Shown piece by piece: positions 1 to 4,355 of a DNA stretch of 5,786 nt. The stretch spans positions 1-5,786 of the forward strand of contig DOYA01000080.1 in NCBI GenBank assembly GCA_003518755.1, written 5' to 3'. This stretch comes from Clostridiales bacterium. Its GTDB lineage: Bacteria > Bacillota > Clostridia > TANB77 > CAG-508. The position numbers were made by a program, and so were the translations under genes. The notes below the pieces were generated by a model. The model did no database searches. It worked only from the letters and a program-made list of their open reading frames with translations, and had not been told where the DNA came from. Position 1 is the stretch's first letter; every line of letters begins with the position of its first letter.

Positions 1-2
1 AA

Positions 3-44
3 ACAAAAGATGGAAAAGGAAGTGTAGAATTTGAGTTGAAATAA
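3..44 (+). CDS. Possible C-terminal tail of an upstream gene (partial)
   Basis: From base 3 a reading frame encodes TKDGKGSVEFELK and ends with TAA at 42-44. The other two forward frames stop earlier, at 25-27 and 32-34. The codons are mostly purine-first and AT-ending, like the genes downstream, so this is plausibly the last 13 codons of a gene that begins outside the window. The piece is too short to identify a family or to prove that it is coding. If real, the next start lies 30 bases downstream with no hairpin between, which would fit cotranscription. Confidence 0.35.
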   Translation, partial: TKDGKGSVEFELK

Positions 45-58
45 AAAGAATATTGAAT

Positions 59-67
59 AAAAGGTGA
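59..67 (+). promoter_or_regulatory. Ribosome binding site for the gene at 75
   Basis: AAAAGGTGA lies 7 bases before the ATG at 75. It is a fair match to the AGGAGG/AAGGTGA Shine-Dalgarno consensus and supports that start codon. No convincing -35/-10 pair was found in bases 1-58. Confidence 0.55.
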
Positions 68-74
68 TTGTGAT

Positions 75-845
75 ATGAAAGAAACAGAAACAGAAACAGA
101 AACAAAAAAAATTGATTTTTATTTAGTAAAACCAGATGGAAGTGTAGATAAAATGGAAAAAGAAGCTTCAATTTCGCTATTTGATCAAAAAATGTTTGCC
201 TCTACTCTGAGACAAAAAGGAAACATTGTTTTATTTGAAAGCTTGTCTAGTACAGATGGCAAAAATGAAGACATATATCATAATTATCTATATTTACCTT
301 TTGATAATTTATCAATAAACCAAGAAAATGTATTAAGAGTTATATTAGACGTTTTTTCACTTCAAGGAAAAGTATTACTTGAACATGTCAATCAAAATCA
401 AAGACTTACTATAAATAGATACAAAGAAAAAACTATATCATTAAGCAAAGAATACTATACAGTTGATGATTTGATGAATGACATTAAACAAGTAGAGGTA
501 AAAGTATTTTTCTTGTCAGATGGGGAAAAAAATAAAATGGCGGAAATCTGTTATTTAGAAGAAGATAGAGTTGATGCATATGTTAAAGAACAAATCGCTA
601 AGCATCCCAACGATAATATTTTATTTTATAAAAATGATCGAAGTGGAGTTGTAAACAATTATTCAGCTATTTATAGCCCTGTTTATGATGAAGACAAAGA
701 TATAAAAAAATTTGTAAAACAATTAGTTGAAGAGGGATACTTTGAAAAATACGATAAAGAACAAATGGGGTTAATTGTATATAGTTCTTCTATGATGAGT
801 AGAAGAATAGTAATAAAAGGTAGTAATAAAGAAATATATTTATAA
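75..845 (+). CDS. Unrecognised soluble protein, 256 aa, with an N-terminal ET repeat
   Basis: I do not recognise this protein. The start is supported by AAAAGGTGA 7 bases upstream. Residues 3-10 are ETETETET, encoded by four perfect GAAACA hexamers, followed by a run of eight A that encodes KK. The rest is a mixed alpha/beta, highly charged, Lys/Glu/Asp-rich sequence. Hydrophobic strand-like pieces occur near residues 14-18 (DFYLV), 50-54 (NIVLF) and 142-147 (VKVFFL), and helical stretches near 83-95 and 207-222. There is no signal peptide or transmembrane segment, so it is probably cytoplasmic. No cofactor or catalytic motif stands out, and a lone Cys at 159 is not part of a cluster. The following membrane-protein gene starts 65 bases downstream with no visible terminator. 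Codon use is somewhat less uniform than in mgtE or pyrH, which suggests an accessory gene. Being a real CDS is well supported by length and RBS; function is unknown. Confidence 0.8.
   Translation: MKETETETETKKIDFYLVKPDGSVDKMEKEASISLFDQKMFASTLRQKGNIVLFESLSSTDGKNEDIYHNYLYLPFDNLSINQENVLRVILDVFSLQGKVLLEHVNQNQRLTINRYKEKTISLSKEYYTVDDLMNDIKQVEVKVFFLSDGEKNKMAEICYLEEDRVDAYVKEQIAKHPNDNILFYKNDRSGVVNNYSAIYSPVYDEDKDIKKFVKQLVEEGYFEKYDKEQMGLIVYSSSMMSRRIVIKGSNKEIYL
81..104 (+). repeat. Hexanucleotide tandem repeat (GAAACA)x4 plus A8 tract
   Basis: Four perfect copies of GAAACA lie directly after the second codon of the gene at 75, encoding ET four times. The final A begins an eight-A run (104-111). Loss or gain of hexamers keeps the frame, but slippage in the A8 run would not. 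Confidence 0.9.
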
Positions 846-900
846 TCATTTAGAGTACAAGAAATAGGTCAATATTATTATAAATTGATAAGATTATTAT

Positions 901-905
901 GGAGG
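901..905 (+). promoter_or_regulatory. Strong Shine-Dalgarno GGAGG that decides the start at 911
   Basis: GGAGG ends 5 bases before the ATG at 911. It overlaps the alternative ATG at 899-901, which makes that upstream ATG an unlikely start. Confidence 0.75.
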
Positions 906-910
906 AAATT

Positions 911-1348
911 ATGAAAAAATATGATATTTTAAAAAATTTTGTTTTAGGTGGGTGTATAGGAGTTACACTTATGGAATTAAGTTCTTTTATTGTGAATTTA
1001 TTTCTGGGGAAAATTGATGCTGAAACAATGAGCTTAATAAAAAGTTTTTTAACTATTTTTTTCTTTGGAGGAATAATATTTACTTTAGCTATTATTTCCA
1101 TAAAAAGTTTAAAATATAAAGATTTAAAATCTAAAGATAAACAAAAAGTATTAACAAAACAAATTGTTTTATTAAGTATAGTAATTATAATATGTTCTGG
1201 AGTTTTATTATTTTATGCACTTAATGAAAATGCTTTAGGAGTAATTCTATCATTGAGTTTTATCATCGTTTTTGTTCTTTGGGCTTATGGATGTTATGTT
1301 GAACAAGCAATTTTAAAGAAAAATATGGTAATGATTAATAAAGTTTAG
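911..1348 (+). CDS. Unrecognised four-helix integral membrane protein, 145 aa
   Basis: A small membrane protein that I cannot assign to a named family. Hydrophobic segments lie at about residues 10-32, 46-65, 85-103 and 108-129, so four transmembrane helices are likely. A basic Lys/Asp-rich loop (about 66-83) between helices 2 and 3 probably faces the cytoplasm, and a short charged tail (131-145) follows. The start is set at the ATG at 911 because a perfect GGAGG (901-905) sits 5 bases before it. The in-frame ATG at 899 overlaps that GGAGG and has no ribosome binding site of its own. Its size and topology resemble many small Firmicutes membrane proteins of unknown role, including DUF3021-like ones, but no diagnostic motif was seen. 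It lies 65 bases after the 256-residue gene and 46 bases before mgtE, in the same direction, so it may share a transcript with both. A link to Mg2+ transport is only guilt by position. Confidence 0.78.
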   Translation: MKKYDILKNFVLGGCIGVTLMELSSFIVNLFLGKIDAETMSLIKSFLTIFFFGGIIFTLAIISIKSLKYKDLKSKDKQKVLTKQIVLLSIVIIICSGVLLFYALNENALGVILSLSFIIVFVLWAYGCYVEQAILKKNMVMINKV

Positions 1349-1376
1349 AGTAGAAAAAATACAATAATATACCAAG

Positions 1377-1383
1377 AAAGGAG
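1377..1383 (+). promoter_or_regulatory. Ribosome binding site of mgtE
   Basis: AAAGGAG lies 11 bases before the ATG at 1395 and only 2 bases before an in-frame TTG at 1386. The 2-base gap is too short for initiation, so the ATG at 1395 is preferred even though 11 bases is slightly long. Confidence 0.6.
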
Positions 1384-1394
1384 AATTGTTTAAA

Positions 1395-2717
1395 ATGGAC
1401 AATAAAGATGAAATAAAAAAAGAAATAGAAAACAATCCTGATGATATAAATGATATTCAATTGGTAGATTTAGCAGTTTCATTATCAGATTATGAAGATG
1501 AAGAACTTGAAAAATTATGTTTAGACTTAAATGATGAAAATTTAGCAAAAGTTTTAGAAGAAGCGGAAACAAAAATTCAAAAAAAATTGATTGGATTTTT
1601 AGATAATTCTCGTGTTATAGATATTTTTTCTTTTATGTCAAAAGATGATATAGCTGATGTATTAGGAGTATTAAATACAGGTAGAAGAAAACAATTAATT
1701 AATATAATGAAAACTGGAGATAAAGCAGTAATAAAAGAACTTTTAGGATATAAAGATGATTCTGCAGGAGGAATCATGACAACAGAGTATATTGCTTTAT
1801 ATCAAGATTTAACAGTTAAAGAAGCAATAAAAAAAATAAAAGAAATTGCATCTAAAACTGAATATATACAAACAATTTATGTTATGAATCCAAGTAAAAA
1901 AATAATGGGTACAGTGGATTTAAGAGATATAATTGTTGCAAAGGAAAGTTTAAAACTCGAAGAAATTGCAGAAGAAAACTTTATTTATGTTGAGCCAGAG
2001 CTAGATCAAGAAGAAGTTGCAAAAATAGTTTCAAAATACGACTTAAATGCAGTTCCAGTATTAAATAGTAGAAAAAGAATGCTAGGAATAATAATGGTTG
2101 ATGACATAGTAGACGTATTAGTTGAAGAACAAACAGAAGACATCTTAAAAATGGGTGGTGTCGCAAAAGAAGAAACGCTTGACAGTACACTTATTGAGTC
2201 AATTAGGATGAGGCTTCCATGGTTACTTATCAATCTTTTAACAGCTTTTTTAGCTGCATTAACAGTAAAATGCTTTGAAAGTACTATTGCTAAAGTTGTG
2301 GCATTATCTGCAACAATGTCAATAGTTACAGGAATGGGAGGAAATGCAGGAACTCAAACTGTTTCTATTATAATTCGTAATTTAGCAATGGGTAAGGTTA
2401 AATTTAAAGAAGTAGGGCATTTAATACTTAAAGAAGTAATATTAGGATTGATTAATGGAGCTATAATTGGATTAGTTACAGGAATAATAGTTGCATTAAT
2501 TTATCATAATGTGTATTTAGGACTAATAATCTTTTTAGCTATGATTGGAAATTTAATAATTTCAGGATTTTTTGGCCTAGTAATTCCAATTGTTCTAGAA
2601 AAATTAAAAGTTGACCCTGCTCTTTCTTCATCAATATTTTTAACAACTGCAACTGATGTATTAGGATTTTTCTTGTTTTTAAGTTTGGCAAGTATTTTTC
2701 TAAGTAAATTAGTTTAA
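1395..2717 (+). CDS. mgtE: MgtE-family magnesium transporter/channel
   Basis: MgtE is a homodimeric, Mg2+-selective channel-type transporter of the plasma membrane. Its cytoplasmic domains sense intracellular Mg2+ and close the pore when Mg2+ is plentiful. The predicted protein has 440 residues, close to the family norm of about 450. In order: an acidic helical MgtE_N domain (about 21-122), the linking motif SAGGIMTTEY (123-132), two CBS domains (about 130-190 and 192-250), a connecting helix, RLPWL (273-277), and five transmembrane helices to the C terminus. The family signature MGGNAGTQ is at 314-321. The conserved Asp in LTTATDVLGFF (D421) lies in the last helix, where the Mg2+-selecting residue of characterised homologues is found. 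The acidic N and CBS regions fit Mg2+ sensing. An in-frame TTG at 1386 would add three residues but sits too near the ribosome binding site. The 46-base upstream gap is too short for an M-box riboswitch, so regulation there is not apparent. Confidence 0.96.
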   Translation: MDNKDEIKKEIENNPDDINDIQLVDLAVSLSDYEDEELEKLCLDLNDENLAKVLEEAETKIQKKLIGFLDNSRVIDIFSFMSKDDIADVLGVLNTGRRKQLINIMKTGDKAVIKELLGYKDDSAGGIMTTEYIALYQDLTVKEAIKKIKEIASKTEYIQTIYVMNPSKKIMGTVDLRDIIVAKESLKLEEIAEENFIYVEPELDQEEVAKIVSKYDLNAVPVLNSRKRMLGIIMVDDIVDVLVEEQTEDILKMGGVAKEETLDSTLIESIRMRLPWLLINLLTAFLAALTVKCFESTIAKVVALSATMSIVTGMGGNAGTQTVSIIIRNLAMGKVKFKEVGHLILKEVILGLINGAIIGLVTGIIVALIYHNVYLGLIIFLAMIGNLIISGFFGLVIPIVLEKLKVDPALSSSIFLTTATDVLGFFLFLSLASIFLSKLV

Positions 2718-2718
2718 G

Positions 2719-2797
2719 ATGTAAAAGATATGGGAGATGTGATGTGGGAAGTGAGAAGTGTGAAATCTCACATCTCACTTCTCATGTCTCACTTCAA
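2719..2797. repeat. GA-rich/TC-rich intergenic repeat that switches strand
   Basis: Bases 2719-2766 contain no C and consist of imperfect units of the type GAGATGTGA, GAAGTGAGA and GAAGTGTGA. From 2767 the units appear in reverse complement (TCTCACATC, TCTCACTTC, TCTCACTTC). GAGATGTGA (2734-2742) is matched exactly by TCACATCTC (2768-2776). GAAGTGAGA (2748-2756) is matched by TCTCACTTC at 2773-2781 and again at 2787-2795. Similar purine-rich low-complexity repeats occur between genes in gut Clostridia; that comparison is from memory and was not checked. The block fills the gap between the convergent mgtE and leftward gene. Confidence 0.75.
2748..2781. terminator. Stem-loop between convergent genes, possible bidirectional terminator
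   Basis: GAAGTGAGAAGTGTGA (2748-2763) pairs with TCACATCTCACTTC (2768-2781). This gives 14 base pairs with a 2-base bulge on the left arm and a 4-base loop. It lies 30 bases past the mgtE stop and 23 bases past the stop of the leftward gene, where a shared terminator is expected. Neither side has a real U-tract, so factor-independent termination is doubtful, and the structure may simply result from the repeat. Confidence 0.4.
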
Positions 2798-2804
2798 GAT
2801 TTAA

Positions 2805-3239
2805 TTAACAACGTTCACACCTAGGCTCACAATGTTCTGATTTTTTTCCTCGTAAACAATCTCCTTCATGTTTGCACTTTACATCCAAATTATAATGACG
2901 TACATCATTTACCCAAATATCAATTGCATATTCTCTTCCTGGACATAGAGGACCAAAAACAAATTCACCATATTTATCTGTGAATGTATGTGATATAGGA
3001 ATTCTTTTTTTCTTCCCATCTTTCCCAAAATCAATTTCTATTAATTTAACTACTGCATCTTTTATTGGCTCTTTGAACATATTTTTAATTTTTCCATAAA
3101 TTACATCCCTATTATCTTCTGGTAAAGTTATATCTAAATCAAATTGTTTTCCATTTGATATTAAACCATTTACATCAATTACAGGGCAATGAGGTCTATT
3201 AGGTTTATTCATTTCAATATTCATAACATCATTTTCCAT
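2805..3239 (-). CDS. Carboxypeptidase-regulatory-like domain protein with Cys-rich tail, 144 aa
   Basis: Residues about 46-112 read as a transthyretin/CarboxypepD_reg-like beta-sandwich. The typical order is a first strand with VIYGKI (46-51), then EPIKDAVVKLIEID (57-70), a turn-and-strand HTFTDKYGEFVFGPLCPG (84-101) and YAIDIWV (104-110). The TDxxGxFxFxxLxPGxxY pattern is the hallmark of this fold, which is used for protein or carbohydrate interaction and has no enzymatic activity itself. The last 23 residues are cysteine-rich and basic, with Cys at 122, 128, 137, 141 and 144; others are at 18 and 99. There is no signal peptide or membrane segment, so the protein is probably cytoplasmic, or packaged by a route not visible here. 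It is transcribed alone, convergent to mgtE and divergent from pyrH. The start is supported by AAGGAA 9 bases upstream. The exact role is unknown. A metal-binding or disulfide-crosslinking tail is inference. Confidence 0.8.
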   Translation of the reverse strand: MENDVMNIEMNKPNRPHCPVIDVNGLISNGKQFDLDITLPEDNRDVIYGKIKNMFKEPIKDAVVKLIEIDFGKDGKKKRIPISHTFTDKYGEFVFGPLCPGREYAIDIWVNDVRHYNLDVKCKHEGDCLRGKKSEHCEPRCERC

Positions 3240-3248
3240 TTTATAATA

Positions 3249-3256
3249 TTCCTTTA
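3249..3256 (-). promoter_or_regulatory. Ribosome binding site of the leftward gene
   Basis: Read on the minus strand this is TAAAGGAA, 9 bases before the ATG that begins at 3239. It supports that start. Confidence 0.55.
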
Positions 3257-3269
3257 CAAAAAATTAAGC

Positions 3270-3298
3270 ATAATATTGCTTTATATATAGTATGAAAA
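3270..3298 (-). promoter_or_regulatory. Weak candidate promoter for the leftward gene
   Basis: On the minus strand, TTTTCA (3298-3293) and TATTAT (3275-3270) are separated by 17 bases. This would start transcription about 25 bases before the ATG. The -35 matches consensus at only 4 of 6 positions, and the region is so AT-rich that other -10-like elements (for example TATAAA nearby) compete. An imperfect palindrome, AGCA-6-TGCT (3267-3280), overlaps the proposed -10. Confidence 0.3.
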
Positions 3299-3314
3299 AT
3301 GTCGAAAAAAGTTA

Positions 3315-3343
3315 TTGTGATTTTTTTATTTTTATGATAGAAT
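3315..3343 (+). promoter_or_regulatory. Extended -10 promoter of pyrH
   Basis: TTGTGA (3315-3320) is followed after 17 bases by TAGAAT (3338-3343), preceded by TGA (3335-3337), which is an extended -10 (TGnTAGAAT). Transcription would begin near 3350, about 30 bases before the pyrH ATG. This is a sigma-A-type promoter and suggests that pyrH is transcribed from its own start. Confidence 0.65.
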
Positions 3344-3365
3344 TGCAAAAGAAATAAAAAAATAG

Positions 3366-3373
3366 AAAGGAAG
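3366..3373 (+). promoter_or_regulatory. Ribosome binding site of pyrH
   Basis: AAAGGAAG lies 7 bases before the ATG at 3381, a good spacing for initiation in low-GC Gram-positive bacteria. Confidence 0.65.
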
Positions 3374-3380
3374 TTTTAAA

Positions 3381-4091
3381 ATGTCAGAAGCAAAATATAA
3401 CAGAGTACTTTTAAAATTAAGTGGAGAAGCTCTAGCAGGAGCAGACAAAACAGGAATCAATATACAGGTAGTAGGAGAAATATGCGATAAAATTAAAGAA
3501 GTAGTTGAAATGGGAGTTCAAGTTGCAATTGTTGTTGGTGGAGGAAACTTCTGGAGAGGTAGAAGAAATGGAGAACAAATGGAAAAAACAACAGCAGATT
3601 ATATGGGAATGTTAGCTACAGCTATGAATGCATTATCACTTCAAGATGCATTAGAGGCAAGAGGATTATTTACAAGAGTTCAAACAGCTATAGAAATGAG
3701 AGAAATTGCAGAACCTTTTATAAAAAGAAAAGCATTAAAACATTTAAATAGAGGAAGAGTAGTTATATTTGCTTGTGGTACAGGGCATCCATTCTTTTCA
3801 ACAGATACAGGAGCAGCACTTCGTGCAGCAGAAATTGAAGCAGATGCAATTTTACTTGGAAAATCAATAGATGCAGTATATTCTGCAGATCCAAAGCTAG
3901 ATCCAACAGCTACTAAATATGATAGAATAACATATCAAGAGGTTTTAGAAAAAGATTTAAAAGTTATGGATTCAACAGCAACAGCTCTATGTAAGGATAA
4001 TAATATTCCACTAGTAGTATTTGGAATAGCAGATCCAGACAATATTGTAAAAGCTGTTAAAGGGGAACAGATAGGAACAATTGTAGAATAA
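3381..4091 (+). CDS. pyrH: UMP kinase (uridylate kinase)
   Basis: PyrH phosphorylates UMP to UDP with ATP, feeding UTP and CTP synthesis. It is a cytoplasmic hexamer of the amino-acid-kinase fold, in which bacterial members are typically inhibited by UTP and activated by GTP. At 236 residues it has the family's normal length. Visible motifs are KLSGE (12-16, phosphate binding), VGGGNFWRGR (52-61), ADYMGMLAT (72-80, dimer and UMP region), GTGHPFFSTDTGAALRAAEI (133-152, UMP binding), LLGKSIDAVYSADPK (158-172) and MDSTA (196-200). Many homologues have Asn where this one has His136 in the GxGxPFF stretch; both are common. The start is supported by a ribosome binding site and an extended -10 promoter. 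Unusually, the gene is not flanked by tsf or frr: the neighbours are a divergent small gene and an LRR surface-protein gene. A strong hairpin 20 bases past the stop suggests a single-gene transcript. Confidence 0.98.
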   Translation: MSEAKYNRVLLKLSGEALAGADKTGINIQVVGEICDKIKEVVEMGVQVAIVVGGGNFWRGRRNGEQMEKTTADYMGMLATAMNALSLQDALEARGLFTRVQTAIEMREIAEPFIKRKALKHLNRGRVVIFACGTGHPFFSTDTGAALRAAEIEADAILLGKSIDAVYSADPKLDPTATKYDRITYQEVLEKDLKVMDSTATALCKDNNIPLVVFGIADPDNIVKAVKGEQIGTIVE

Positions 4092-4111
4092 TTTTAAAAA
4101 TGTAAAGCACC

Positions 4112-4147
4112 AAATAGGAGGTTAGATAAAAAATCAACCTCCTATTT
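4112..4147 (+). terminator. Hairpin terminator after pyrH
   Basis: AAATAGGAGGTT (4112-4123) and AACCTCCTATTT (4136-4147) form a perfect 12-bp stem around a 12-base loop, beginning 20 bases after the pyrH stop. The 3' arm ends in ATTT and continues AATGTTTAATATG, so the U-tract is short and broken. Position and stem strength favour a transcription terminator. Confidence 0.7.
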
Positions 4148-4192
4148 AATGTTTAATATGTAAAATATTTTATTGATATATTAAAAAATGAC

Positions 4193-4225
4193 AAACGTAA
4201 TAAAAATGTAACATAAATGTAACAT
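4193..4225 (+). repeat. 11-bp tandem direct repeat, candidate regulator binding array
   Basis: AAATGTAACAT occurs twice with no spacer (4204-4214 and 4215-4225). A degenerate copy, AAACGTAATAA (8 of 11 matching), directly precedes them (4193-4203). Eleven-base periodicity places each unit on the same face of the helix, as in the direct-repeat boxes bound by OmpR/PhoB-family response regulators. Each perfect copy also holds the short palindrome ATGT-A-ACAT. It lies about 55-85 bases upstream of the -35 of the LRR gene. Confidence 0.55.
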
Positions 4226-4252
4226 AACAGCAAAACATTGAAACTGTAAAAA

Positions 4253-4266
4253 ATGTACTTGTACAT
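4253..4266. promoter_or_regulatory. Palindrome ATGTAC-TT-GTACAT, candidate operator
   Basis: A perfect 6-bp inverted repeat with a 2-base centre, ending 14 bases before the -35 of the LRR gene promoter. Its position and symmetry fit a binding site for a dimeric regulator. No specific regulator can be named. Confidence 0.4.
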
Positions 4267-4280
4267 CATATAAAGAAGTG

Positions 4281-4309
4281 TTTACAAATAAAAAAAATAA
4301 TGATAAAAT
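4281..4309 (+). promoter_or_regulatory. Extended -10 promoter of the LRR protein gene
   Basis: TTTACA (4281-4286) is followed after 17 bases by TAAAAT (4304-4309), preceded by TGA (4301-4303), making an extended -10. The predicted start is near 4315-4317, about 40 bases before the ATG. The architecture matches that of the pyrH promoter. Confidence 0.65.
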
Positions 4310-4334
4310 TTTTTTGTCTGGAAAAGACAAAAAA
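4310..4334 (+). promoter_or_regulatory. Leader hairpin at the predicted mRNA 5' end of the LRR gene
   Basis: TTTTTTGTCT (4310-4319) pairs with AGACAAAAAA (4325-4334) around the loop GGAAA. It spans the predicted transcription start, so only the GTCT/AGAC core (4316-4328) may be within the RNA. It could stabilise the 5' end, or be a DNA-level operator. Confidence 0.35.
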
Positions 4335-4344
4335 TTGAAAATTT

Positions 4345-4350
4345 AGGGGG
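4345..4350 (+). promoter_or_regulatory. Ribosome binding site of the LRR protein gene
   Basis: AGGGGG lies 5 bases before the ATG at 4356. It is a G-rich variant of the usual AGGAGG, and it supports the start together with the signal peptide that follows directly. Confidence 0.6.
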
Positions 4351-4355
4351 ATTTT

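Noticed and set aside
850..1101. Leftward 83-codon frame opposite the membrane-protein gene
   Set aside because: It is antisense to a frame with a strong ribosome binding site and membrane-protein character, and has no supporting start signal.
1349..1394. Mg2+-sensing M-box riboswitch before mgtE
   Set aside because: The gap is only 46 bases, far shorter than an M-box, and shows no conserved helices.
1390..2778. Several leftward frames opposite mgtE
   Set aside because: All lie inside a full-length conserved MgtE gene, are low-complexity Leu-rich, and lack ribosome binding sites.
2719..2797. CRISPR array
   Set aside because: The units are 7-9 bases, imperfect, change strand, and have no regular unique spacers.
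3240..3380. RNA gene or riboswitch in the divergent intergenic region
   Set aside because: Only promoters and an imperfect 14-base palindrome are visible; no stable multi-helix structure or known RNA motif was recognised.
4112..4147. AGGAGG in the pyrH terminator as a sequestered ribosome binding site
   Set aside because: No start codon with a usable reading frame follows at a suitable distance; the sequence is explained by the stem.
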